This document shows positions 1 through 11,260 of a DNA stretch of 64,000 nucleotides, in pieces (the first letter of the stretch is position 1; each line of letters begins with the position of its first letter). A program made the position numbers and the translations under genes. Below the pieces are notes generated by a model that was not told the DNA's origin, ran no database searches, and saw nothing but the letters and a program-made list of their open reading frames with translations. The stretch is from Dichomitus squalens LYAD-421 SS1 (Eukaryota; Basidiomycota; Agaricomycetes; Polyporales; Polyporaceae): positions 124,001 through 188,000 of the forward strand of contig NW_006766904.1 of assembly GCF_000275845.1 (NCBI RefSeq), read 5' to 3'.

Positions 1-185
1 CACTGGGCCTCGGTCTCCGGCTCGAACACGCACAGCGGTCTGCAGGCGAACGTCAGCCCCCAGTTGGTGAACGCGCCGCGCGGGGAGTGTGGGTGCGCGG
101 TCACGGGGGCGAGGAGCTCCCAGAGCTGTTGGACGGTAAGCTGCCCGAGCTTGCTGGGCGACGCGGGCAGGACAGGCGAAGGCAT
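1..185 (-). CDS. ALO1: D-arabinono-1,4-lactone oxidase, N-terminal fragment (window edge)
   Basis: The minus-strand frame opens at the ATG at 185 and runs off the left edge, giving 61 residues. Near the end it reads FTNWGLTFACRPLCVFEPET, which resembles the start of the FAD-binding domain of fungal D-arabinono-1,4-lactone oxidases (motif F-NW, then a Y/F-P-x-T/S segment). These mitochondrial flavoenzymes make the last step of erythroascorbate synthesis. The FAD-attachment and catalytic regions lie outside the window, so another FAD-linked oxidase of the same family cannot be excluded. A TATA box sits about 57 bp upstream of the ATG, which supports this start. Confidence 0.6.
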   Translation of the reverse strand, partial: MPSPVLPASPSKLGQLTVQQLWELLAPVTAHPHSPRGAFTNWGLTFACRPLCVFEPETEAQ

Positions 186-241
186 GGATGGCGAGGGGCG
201 AGGCGAGGTGTGGCTAGCATGTTGTGAGGCAGCGCGAGGGC

Positions 242-247
242 TTTATA
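242..247 (-). promoter_or_regulatory. TATA box of the ALO1-like gene
   Basis: The minus strand reads TATAAA about 57 bp upstream of the ATG at 185, a usual position for a fungal TATA element. Confidence 0.5.
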
Positions 248-446
248 AGTTTTAGCCAGACATGATTGTGATTGCAGGGAGACTGCTTGCCTCTTTCGAT
301 CGATTGCTCAGCGCGACGGAGCAAACATCACGTCGGTCTCTCCCGAGGGGCGGCGAGCAGTCTGAGATGCATGGCAAACGCCGGTGGGTATGTCGGGAAA
401 AAATAAATCCCACCGGGATCTAGCACGGGCTCGGGGTCGGATTACT

Positions 447-460
447 ACACACACACACAC
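447..460. repeat. (AC)7 microsatellite
   Basis: Seven perfect AC units in intergenic DNA. Confidence 0.9.
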
Positions 461-3255
461 CCAGCTGCAGACGCGGCAACGGCAACGCGTTCGAAGGGCT
501 GCAGCGCCGAACGCACGATCGCTGGCGGAGCTGCCCAGGTTCATCGCTTTTTGGGTTTGCCCAGACGACCGTGACGGAAGCCGCGTCCAGTACTTAGTGA
601 CACCAGCTACTAACACTGACTGGCAGCCGCGAGTCCGTCTCCCACCACCAGCGACGCCCGCCTCTCTGAGTTTGAGTTTCTGCTCCGGGCCTGTGGTGCC
701 GTTACGATCCCTCTCGCCCACGCTGCACCCCAAGCGCCCCGATTGAACGGAACAAGTGCAGCAAGGCACGTCCCCCGACACCACGGGCAGACACTCCCAC
801 CTCGACCTGCGTGCGTGTGCGCGTGCGATCCATGTATCTGCTGCAGCTTCAGCTTTTTCGGCTGCGCGCCAGCCATTCCCGCACAGGCGCCCGAGGCCTC
901 AAACAACGACAGACTCAGGCTCGGACTCTAGGATCGGATCGAGAGAGCATGCCACGCTCGTTCGTTCGCACCCCCAATCCCATCTCCCATCTGTCGCGCC
1001 CTGGGCTCTGTGCGCCTGAGTTAAACTAGGCCGCGGATGTCGTCAGCACTCGCCCACGGTGGTCTCTCGCGCTCGTTCTTTCCGGAGGCTCTCCCAGCTT
1101 TGGCTCCCGTCGCCATCCCCGAATCCCATCAGCCGTGCGTGCTTGGCCCATGTGCTACCGTACTTACACGCCCCCTGCCCCCGCCAGCCTCCCCGGGGCG
1201 TGCGTGCGGCATCGATAAGGTCGCCGCCCGAAGTGCTCTTGTGTTCGTTGTTATCTGCGCGACCGCGGAACGTGGCGACGTGGCCGGCCGTTGACTCACT
1301 CCGAGCGAGCACTATTAAGATAAGTATGCATACATACTAACCACGGCGGTTTGCGTGATCGGTAATTCGCCCCCACCTCCCCGACGTCGAGCTAGCATTA
1401 CATTTTCCACGCACGTTCAGTGGGAATGGAAATGGAAACCGAGCCGACGGTGGCCAGTGATAGTGCGGATCAGGGCCCTGGCTGTGTGACGCAAGCTGGA
1501 TGTGCGATTCCCGGATGACGACAGAGTCCCTGAACTTACGTGCAGAATAGAAAGAACACCGTGCATGTCCGCGTCCGCGTGCACATCCACGCCCATGCAC
1601 ACCACGCGTACCTAGCACCCGCTCGCGGCGTTCTAGTGTGGCCAGCAATAGGAGCATGACACCATAGCTATAGGACCCCAGGTGGTTCTCTGTCGTCGCC
1701 GACCGCAGATGACGTCCACATGCAGTGGTGCGCGCCTCCTCGCAGGCGGGCGTCGAGCCGCGATCGTGGCACTGCGTGCGCAGCTGAGTGATCTGCTACT
1801 CTGCTATACGTACATAGCCGGAGAGGCTTCCGTGCACACAGGGCCGCCGAAGGAGAGTCAATTTTCGCGCGCGGAGAGGATGGAAGGGCGCGAGGCGTGC
1901 GAGAACGGCCCCGGGCGAGCTGCTCCTCCCAGGACGAACAGTCCGGCCGGGTGTATACCCAGATGGATGCATGGACGCACTGTCCCGGGGCCAATACAGG
2001 GCGAGAGCGGGCGCCGGAGAGTTTCTGAGTCCGCCACGGCTCCGAATGCCACGAGCTCGAAGCGGGGAAGACGAACATATGCGGATGTGGCATAGCTAGC
2101 TAGAGACGGCAAGGCGACAAGCAGGCCCCGGCGTGCTGGCCGGGCGCCACTTCCAGCCGGACGCGACCCCGTCCTTGCGAAGCCATTAAACTCGCGTTAC
2201 CATATACACACATAAGTAGATAGGGCGGGGCACGAGCATCCGGATCCCGTCTATGCCGCATTGCACCCTGCCTACCCTGCCCCAGGTTCGTCATCGACAT
2301 GCAGGGTCGATCTCACCAAGTGCTTTCGCAGCCGCTCGCGATCACTGCTATGTCACTGAATGCAACCTGCGCAGCGCGTAGAGGGGTATACGGGTTCTAT
2401 GACACCTGCGCATTCTGTCGATCAGTGCAGCGTCCCGAACCGGTCTAGCGGCGGCCCCCGAGGCCTCACTTCCATATTCCACAACCTCAGCTGAACGTCA
2501 ACTGAACACTGCCCACACGGGAAGGTTCAGAACTAGCACAACAGCGGCGGCAGCAGCAGCAGCCTACCGGGCCCGAAGCCGGCCCCCCGTCGCGCGAAAC
2601 ACGATCGCTGCCGCATCGAGTAAAGGGGGCACACAGACGAGCGAGGCACCGATGCCGTGTTCCCGTGCGCGATGCGTCAAGCAGATAGGCCCCGGTAACG
2701 CCGCACCATAATTGCGCTCGTCAGGGTCGGACGTCAGCGCCTGGCAGCGCCATCGCGACATTCTTGCAAATCGCTCGGAGGGACATCTGCCTGACCGGCA
2801 GGTTGGCGAGAGAGGCCGGCAGGGGCGCAGGCCGATCGGGTGGTGATGCGGGTACGGATGTAAACCTGGATGCAGGGAATCGAATGGGCGAGTGCGGTTG
2901 ACGTACGGGGTCAGCAATCGAGGAGGCAAGGCGGCCACACTTACCTGTGCCTGTGGGTAGGTCATCTAGCTTGCAACTGGCCGCCTTCTCGGTGACGCAC
3001 TGACGCTCGGCGGTCGCCCAGCTCCCGGAAATGCGATGAGCATGAGAATAGAAGTTAAGGGAAGAGAAGGGGCACGGTGGTGTACATGTACGACGCCAAG
3101 AACCGATCAAACGAAACCAGCAAACTGCGGGAGCCCTTGGCCGCGATCCGTCCTTACCCTAATCTGTCCTGGGGGGCCAAGTGCCGTCTTGCGTCGACGC
3201 CCTGTACACGCCTGCGATCACTAACACTGATCAGCTAGTCCGCCGCCCAAGGGCC

Positions 3256-6200
3256 TCATGTGCGGTAATCGAAGACGACACGGCCCCAGTCCTGGCCTTG
3301 GTAGATCAGGACGCCCCGGACCTCGGCGCTGTCAAGTTCCAGTCCGAGCTCGAATTCTGCAGGCCCACGGAGAGATAGCACCATCAGAATATGTTCACCG
3401 ACGCAGCGGTCCAAAGCAAGCGCTTCGCCTGGGCAGCGCGGCACAGAAGAGGCAGTAGACGGAGAGCAGATGCGGGACGGGGGCCCGAGGGGAAGATACC
3501 GCACTGGCGTCCGATCTTTGCACCTCCAGTCTCGCTGGCTGCTATCGCGCTGCACGGAGCCTGCGGCCGAGCGCGCCCACGGCGGGTGGTGAATGGAAGA
3601 CGAGATAGTGCGGAGACGCACCGGTGTAGAAGCCATTCGAGTTTGGCACGCTCGCGTTCTGCTGGAAGCTCGGAAGCGCACCCAGATCGATCGTCCACTT
3701 GCACAGCTCCACGATCTCCCCCTGCACGTCACATGCATGGCATCGCCGCACCAGAGATCGAGCAAAGAAGGCGGCGCACAGAGGGCTTGGCGTCAGCATT
3801 CGTTCCGTCTACGCGAGCCGGGGCAAGCACGAGACGAGCGAGCAGGGCTCCCTCCTCCGCTCTCGTCGAGGCGCGCACGCCAACATGCTCACCTCGTCTG
3901 TGTACCGCATGATCTTATCGCTGTCCGACGTGTACAGCGTCGCGACGAACGTCCGGTCTGCGCGAATGCACCGTCAGCGGACATGAGCACGAGCGAGGCC
4001 CGGCACGCAGCCGTAGTCTCCCGAGGACGCACGCACCGCTCGCCGTTTGTGAGAATTTGCTTTCGCCCGGCGGCAAATCCGCAGTCAGCAGGCCACCCGC
4101 GCCTACGACGTATAGAAACCGGCTCACCAGAAGGTCGTCTTCAGCCGCTGTCTGTCCTCGTCATCAAAACACGGTGATCAAACCATGCAGCAGCCATCCG
4201 GAGGGCCACAGAAGCGTGACGCACCCTTTCCGCAGAATCGCGCCCTTCGCGACCATATACTGCACCCTATTCAGAAAAAACCGGAATCAGTTAACCTGCT
4301 GCGGCCTCCGACAGACACCGCGGAAAACCGCTGGGAGCCGACGGAGCCTTACCTGTTCTCGCATATCGAGACGCCAGCGTCGTTCTCCCGGATATAGGCT
4401 GGTCTCTTCAGCCAGTCTTCTTGCTCCGCAGGCAATTTCACCTAAACCAAGATAGCGCACAGGGGATCAGTCCAGGAAGCTGGCCGTCGCGACGCCCTCG
4501 GACATCACAGCGCACCTTCAGCATGTATGATTGTGGCGCAATCACACTGGACACGAGCGGCCGGCGGGCAAGCCCGTACTGCGCCGCGCCGCGCACGGTC
4601 GCCGTGTCGCAGTCCGACGGGCGAGCTATCACCCGGATTCGGGACCCGAACGTCTCCTGCAAGCAGCCAAAATACGACGGTTCACACCCGCGATGTGAGC
4701 GGGCCGACCCAAAGGAGCCTGCGTATACCGGCGAAGACAAGGAGCACGTACCTGGACCTTGCGGAAAAGGTACTCGCTACCTGAGAACCCTCCCACGAGA
4801 AGGAGCGCGTCGAGCCGCTGATCCACCTTCTTCGTCTGGGCTTCGATCAGCTCTAAAACCTGTCGCGGGCAGGGGCGGTGCCGTGCCGTAAGTCAGTGCC
4901 TGCCGGGCACGAAAAGAGGAGCGGAGGCGGCCCCAGCGGACGGCCGGCTATTAAGAAGGTGGCCAGACGCACCTGGTTCACCACTGGGTCGAACACCTCA
5001 CGTCTGAGGAGGTTGCCGGGGATCGTCACTTCGCCGTTCAGGAGGCCGACCGCCGGATCGTCGGGATCCTCCACGTTGAAACAGGTGAAATGGAACATCT
5101 TGTCTGTGTGCTCCCGGGTCAGAAACGCTCGTCCACCGCGCGCGCACGCAGTCGTACCACCCCGGTGTCTGTCGGCCGTCGGCCGTAACAGCCAAGGCGC
5201 GACGGCCGGGAACAGCACCGGTGACGAACGGGCGAAATGTGCGGCTCACCGTCGTCTTCCTCGCCGCCGTACCTCAGCTTCTCCGTTTCGCTAAAGTGCT
5301 CCATGAAGTTGGCCAAGCTGACGGGGTCCAGGTGCACCGGGTGGTCGGCGAGGAGCGTCCTCATCAGCTCCCGGAATCGCAGATCCAGGAAGAGGGAACC
5401 ACAGTTCGCGCCGGAACGCGCGCACATCTCCGCAATCTCGAGCTGCGAGAGCATCCCAATGATTTTGTACACTGCAAGATCCTATGGGAACGGCCGTCAG
5501 TACACCCGCGGCGGCCTCGGCGGAGCAGCGATGGGCACGTACGACAGTACCGCCGCCAGCGTCGCAGATCATGAAGTTCTTGTTGGGAGTGAGCCTGTGC
5601 ACCTCGGTCAAGTTCGCACAGTGCACCGCCGCGGCTTCCGGTTCGCTAGATAGGATATGACGTGTGAGACACAGTGCTTCAGAAAGCAGGCTCGACGTCT
5701 CTCCGCTCACCTGATGATATGCAGACGATCCCTCCATTCGTGATCACCGGCCCTCGCGGAACGAACGAGCCCGGCCGCAATCGCAGCGTCACGCATCATC
5801 TGGCACCCGTTCGCGTCCCATGCAGCCGGCACCGTGAGCCATACATCCGCGGAATCTGATTGTGTTGACAGAGTGCAAATGTATGTGAATACGCAAAGGA
5901 GGCTCCCACAGCATGTGGGTACAGACCAAGGTCGGCGACGGCGCCTATTTCGCGGGTGATCTGCTGCTTGGCGTAGTCCCAGAGACACGACAAGAAGTCG
6001 ACGATGAGATCGATGGCGCGTTTGCCGGGCTGCCGAGAGAGAGAAGAGAGGAGATGGGTCGCACGAAAAATCATCCTGCATCAGCTTCGAAAGCGTAACT
6101 CACCGGCAAGGATGGCAGGCGGGGATCGACATTCGATGCGTCTCGAAGGGCATGAGGCTCGAGGAAGAGCTTGAACCTAGAAGACAAGTGACACTCATGG

Positions 6201-7042
6201 CCGCAAAGGCAGGTTCAAGTCCGACATACCATTCACATTTGATTGCTCCCGGCATTGGGCCCGCGCTCTTTGCCTCAATGCCCCAGGCGATCATCTGTCC
6301 CGACTGGTCGTACAGAAGGCATGTCGGGATCTTCCTGAACGTCTCGAAGGAGCCCGGCCAGTTGAGTATCTGCTGCACTTTGCCGGCGGCAATACGGGAA
6401 GATCCATACGCCTGAGATGTCCGCTGAGCCACGGACAGAAGCGAAACTGTACTCTTTGAAGACTCACAACTCCCGAGAAGGTTGTACCTGAATGCGGAGA
6501 GTTGAGCCTCTGAAAAGCGGAGATCGACAGGGGTTCGACGTACCAAAGTCAATTGAGACGGAGAGCTTGCCTTCGTCGGCAAACGACAGCTGCTGGGGAG
6601 CTACTGGAGGACTCGAGCCACGTGACGTTACCGTCATCGGAACACTGCGCTCTGGGGTGCGAGCAAGAGGCGGACTTTGAAGCGGGCCTCCATATGGGTT
6701 ATACGGACTCGGAGTCGTCCCAGGGGGAGGAGAACCGGACTGATGAGGTAGCATAGCACCATTTGGGTACATACCGGGCGGAGGTGACCCTTGGGTAGGG
6801 TATGGCTGAAATGTGGTCTGCTGGTTCGGACTCGACTTCTCCCATGATCCATACGCCTGATGAGCCTGGGGCGGGGGCGTAGGTCCTACAGCAGGTGGAA
6901 AGCCCTTCTCGTTCCCCTGCTGCCACTGTAGGCCGGGCTGAGGACCTGGCTGCTGGGTGATCGGCTGCGGCTGGAATGGAGTGACATTATACGCGGTTTG
7001 TGCGTTCGCCGCCTTGTCGGTGGGCTCGCCGCAACAGCTCAT
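3256..7042 (-). CDS. Hsp70-like (HSPA12-type) ATPase with proline/glutamine-rich N-terminus
   Basis: Eighteen exons join in one frame of 726 residues: 6544-7042, 6468-6487, 6230-6411 reversed as 6411-6230, 6104-6176, 5927-6029, 5711-5855, 5543-5645, 5250-5481, 4973-5103, 4752-4859, 4516-4656, 4353-4441, 4225-4266, 4128-4151, 4037-4059, 3893-3957, 3622-3721, 3256-3356. Residues 1-155 are low-complexity (P, Q, G, S). The actin/Hsp70-type ATPase follows: phosphate-1 loop SIDFGTTFSG (around residues 160-170), phosphate-2 segment DAGGGTVDLAVY, and adenosine motif LLVGGFSGSEYLFRKV. The fold matches the distant HSPA12 branch, which lacks the classical peptide-binding domain; the C-terminus is a short beta-rich tail. 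The role in fungi is not established. Exons of 20, 23 and 24 nt and introns of 113-265 nt near the 3' end make automatic models likely to fail here. Exon joins are inferred from splice consensus and phase. Confidence 0.88.
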
Positions 7043-9703
7043 GGCCAGTCAGGTCGTCTCGAGAGAATCGTCAATGTACAGCGCAGAGTTGGTGGTTGGA
7101 ATGCAACGAGGGCGCGCCGGCGTGCACGGGGCCATCTCGAGGCTGTCGACGGGCGTGGCTTAGCAGCGTCAAAGTGTCAATAAAGTACACCGCTTCTGCT
7201 ATCCAACGTCGCGGCTTCGTGCCTATGGATCGCCTCCTGTCCCTGGCGCTAGCTACATGAGCGCCCGGCTAGGCCGGGCGCATGTCATGGAGTCTCAATT
7301 CTGTGCAAGCTCTTCTTATACCCCACTTCGAGAGCAAGCACTGAACACATGCATACATATATATCGCCACCAAGGAGAGAGCATTCAGGTTGTAGTCGGG
7401 GCAGCTACCCCTCGAGCCTGAGCGTTCTCTGCGCTACTACTACTTTGCTGTGTCGGAGTCTCGTTAACTCAGCCGCTTCCGGAAACAACTCGACCAAACG
7501 TTAATCACTTTGCCCACCCAACATCCAGGAAGTCCTTGTAGGCAAACTTGGATGAGTCTTCTTTATACAGAAAATTTACAACTTTGTGGCACAGCACGCG
7601 GAACGTAGACCTTCGACGTGCCGACACCCGGCTTGTCTGGCACTCAGCGCCACCATCATCGACTCCTTCGTTGACCTAATGATACCTATTCTAGTCAGTC
7701 CCGTCGGTCGGGATCATTTCCGTTTGGCAGGTCAATCGTCAAAAACGTTGGTGATTGTCCGAGATTTTATTCGAGGGACGCATACATCGGGCCGCGACAA
7801 GTACAGTATGCTTATTCTCACGTTGATCTCTCAAGATCGTACAGCACCTTACAGGAAATGAGTTCGGGATGGGACAGCGGAGAGTTCAATCGATAAAGTG
7901 GAGTCGAGTTGATCCCTCGCCGCCGCTTCGCCGGCCGTAACTTGGTATATCAGAATCGCGTTCAGTACCACCCATGCCCAGAACTGGTGCGAGTCCATGC
8001 GTCTCTTTCTGGGCAGATCTACCGTAGCCAATTGACGACCGGGAAGCTATACCCTAGACATCTGTGAGACCTGGGGGCAATGTTGAGACCATATACGCCA
8101 GGCTATGTATAGCAGTACTAGTATAACCTACGGTTGAACTGGGCAAGTCACATTCATTGATCCTTACGCATATTCAATCAGCGTGTGTTCAAGTGTAGGC
8201 AGCGTGCGTGGTGATATAGACCGTCTCGAGACGAGGAAATGGCACCGGAAAACTCTCGTGGGCTGTCGCACTTGGAATGTCATAACGGACAGCATCGGAA
8301 GGTTGTGATACTACCGACATGGTTCTGAGCTACGAGGGCCGCTATCTTCACATGGAACGTCTGTGCGACATACCGACTAGACCCGGCACGGCGCATTCCC
8401 CATCGAGGAGCGGGCATTCCTTCCTATCATTTGCGCCGGGCTCCCGGAAACGTATAAAATAGCACCCGGCACTTCTTATAGGTGCAGATGCAGTGCTCCG
8501 TCATCCGGACGCATTTGGCTCTTGGAAGCGGGGTCGTCCCGAGGTCCGTGTCCGTTTGTAGGTTAGACGAGCAGGAAGGTGACGGGTACGCAATGAGAAG
8601 ACACGATGCAGCGACCAGTCCCACGCACTCGCATGTTATTCATGGGGTCGCACATTCTGTTGCAGGGTTGAGGAGCGTCGTGAACTCATCCCGGATCGGA
8701 ACCACCATCGCTCATCGTACATCTGCGGGAGTATTTCCCAGAGCTGCTCCGATCGGAGAGCCTCCGGCCGCGGTACGAGATATGACGTACCTCTACATGA
8801 GGCGCGAAGTTGTCTGAGCGGAGTTCTGGATTAAAACAATGATCGGGAGCGGCTTCCGGACTTCGTGTCATTGAATCGGCAAGCGGTATGGTTGCTCAGC
8901 AACAGCGTTGAATTGCATTCTGAACGAAGATCTGCGGCGCTGACGGTATCAGACTACAAGGCGTCCGTGTGTTATCGGGCAAGTGTGAACCATGCTGTTA
9001 TCCAGGTGGACTCACGACCACAGCCGGACTAGTGCGGCTGGCTCCTCGGAATGACTGGTGGATGCAGTAATTGACGCACACTCGTTCCGACTAGACACAA
9101 GGCGTGTGCGCGTTTGTGGCGGCCTCGTGGCCTAACAAGCAACAGAGGTTTCACAAGGCGCAGGGCTCCACTGGTGAGAGACTACACGATCAGTCTCGGG
9201 AGTTCGTGCGCCGTTTGAAAGGCTACAGATACTGGATAAGGAGACCTCGAATACCTCGACCAGAAGGCCTAAGAGGTGACATGAAGCGTACTCAGCGAAA
9301 AAAAAAACATCAAAGCCGGGTAGGACTTACTGATGACGATGCTTTGGACCATGCGGGCAGTCCTAGGCGGAGTTGCCATCACCTGAGAGACGTAGCAGGA
9401 CATCCTAAAATCTTCCGTTAAGTAGAAGCATACCAAGTTGGACCAATCATCTCGGAAATCCACCGGTAGAGGCAAGTCTGGCCATGGCGAGAACAAGGTC
9501 ACCGCAGTGAAGACGTGGGAGAATATTTGATCTACTTGACTTGCCAAAAGCAGTCAGCGGCCGGCGATTGCCGAATGCCTTCGCCCCGCGTCGTGTGGCT
9601 CGCTTCGACCTTGAACGTGTTGTCCATCCTCTGCCACCGACCAACACAGCTGCCTGCGGTCGCCTTGTCCTTAGTCTCGCACGATTGATTACTGGGAAGC
9701 ACC
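7043..9703. other. intergenic, no gene seen
   Basis: 2.7 kb upstream of both the Hsp70-like gene and the CBP6-like gene, so it should hold two divergent promoters. No open frame here is convincing. A perfect inverted repeat lies at 7261-7281. Confidence 0.55.
7261..7281. repeat. perfect inverted repeat, 9-3-9
   Basis: GCGCCCGGC and GCCGGGCGC flank a 3-nt spacer, about 220 bp upstream of the Hsp70-like start codon. It could be a dimeric factor site or a chance GC-rich palindrome. Confidence 0.6.
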
Positions 9704-10497
9704 ATGGCTGCTGCGCCTGCATCTCTCAAACACCAGCTACAAAAGATAGCGGGGAGGTGGGCCGAAGACCCGTTCCGGCCGAATGTTCAGCTCAAGACTT
9801 TCCTCGCTTCGCTCGCCGAGCACCCGAACCTCACCCCTGCGGCGGTATGCTCCACACGTGCATTGGAGGAAGACGAGTTCAAGAAGAAGGTGAGCACATG
9901 TGCTCATCGCATATATCCATTGGGGAGAAACAGGCTTCTGGTTTCTCGGGAACATGGGAACTTGATGGACGCACTGAGCTTCTGGCTGGAAGGTAGCTTG
10001 CTACCGAACGAGCAGCGCGGCTTGAGATACATTTGGCACACTCGACTGCGTTTCTCAATGAACGTACTGATCGGCGGACATTCACAAGTGGCGACACCGA
10101 GTTGTCGGAACTTGGTGTTGTCCACGCTTTCTTCCGAACCGTCTGGTGGGGCCTAGTATCATGGAGCTAGCTGTTCATCGAAGAATGTGATTGCTTGACT
10201 GAGTAATCTTGTCGCTATCGACCGTGAACAAGCACCCCCATCGGACGTCGGAGGACTCCAGTGCCCTCGGCTCATCGGGCAATTGCGAAACTCGCTGCTA
10301 GTTATTCTTTCTGATTGCTCTACTTCCAACCCTTGCGCGATCGCTGATGCATCATCATCACTCAGTATCCTCTGTCAGACAAAATCTTCAAGCCCGCTTC
10401 TATGCCTCATCACTACACGCGCCTCCTTGAAGCCTTTGAGAAGGCCGCGCAGGGTATCGCTCGGCCTTGGTGGAAGATTTTTTTCAACATCTGGTAA
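9704..10497 (+). CDS. CBP6: Cbp6-like mitochondrial cytochrome b assembly factor
   Basis: Two exons, 9704-9889 and 10366-10497, encode 105 residues. The second exon begins YPLSDKIFKPASMPHHYTRL, which lines up with the Cbp6 segment in which a Y-x(3)-DK-x(2)-KPA-x(2)-P-x-YY/HY-x-RL pattern recurs. Cbp6 pairs with Cbp3 at the mitochondrial ribosome exit to bind new cytochrome b for complex III assembly. The first exon carries a basic amphipathic start and a conserved DPFRPNVQLKTFL stretch; the C-terminus ends RPWWKIFFNIW. The acceptor at 10365 is chosen because it keeps frame and restores the conserved block. The intron of 476 nt is far longer than others in the window. The family call rests on one motif block. 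Confidence 0.68.
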
Positions 10498-11260
10498 TCC
10501 CCGGACAGCGTCCGACGGCCCATTCCGTGGTACATAGTCTACCGCCGAACAGTGAGCTTCTTACCTCACCTGCTCCTGCTCTCGTTGGCTTATTTGACCG
10601 GTACAGGCACCCAAGATCCCAGTCTATACATGCGTGTATGGGTTCTCACGGGAGAGACAGCGTGACCGCGTGCACGGCGCTATCACAATGTCCGGACCAC
10701 GGAGGACGGGGGATACGTGTGTGGGACATGAGTGCGTCCGGCGTCGATTGCTGTTCCGAGAACCGTCCAGCTCTTCGACCCATGTTGGTGTTGCTTTCTT
10801 CCTAACGTGGATTTTGACCACGTACCATACTCGCATGGGAATTTTGCGTACCATCCCCAATAACCGACCTTATCTTGATACGATATCGATACCCTCGCTC
10901 GTTCCGTCGACAAGACGCACGCAAAGTTTCGCGGGAGAAGATTCCACTGGAACTTTCCCGGGTGAAAGGTCAGTAGTAGGTGGGAGCGCATTCGTCCGTG
11001 AATGTGCTACGCCACGGCGTCAGAAGGCACTGTGAGTACAAAGCGGAGCCGTGGCCCTCCGTAGACGTAACACACGCCCTAGTCCGAAGAGAGAGAGGTT
11101 GCTGCCACCAACTGCGAGGGAATGCATCTGGGTACGAACTCGAACCGAATGGAATGGCTATCTAGGCATCCACAGAGAGCTTCAGCTCGTCAGGTGAGGG
11201 GATGCCGAAACGACCCCAATGGAAGCTTCACACAATCGTGGACGCAGAGAACGTCGGAGT
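10498..11260. other. intergenic between convergent genes, no gene seen
   Basis: The 3' sides of the CBP6-like gene and NOC2 face each other here. Short open frames on both strands show no family motif and no spliced extension. Confidence 0.6.

Larger units (their letters stand above)
186..3255. other. intergenic, no gene seen
   Basis: About 3 kb of GC-rich DNA upstream of the ALO1-like gene and downstream of the Hsp70-like gene. Open frames exist on both strands but overlap each other, lack spliceable continuations and show no recognisable motif. It holds a (AC)7 run at 447-460 and the ALO1 TATA box. Confidence 0.6.
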
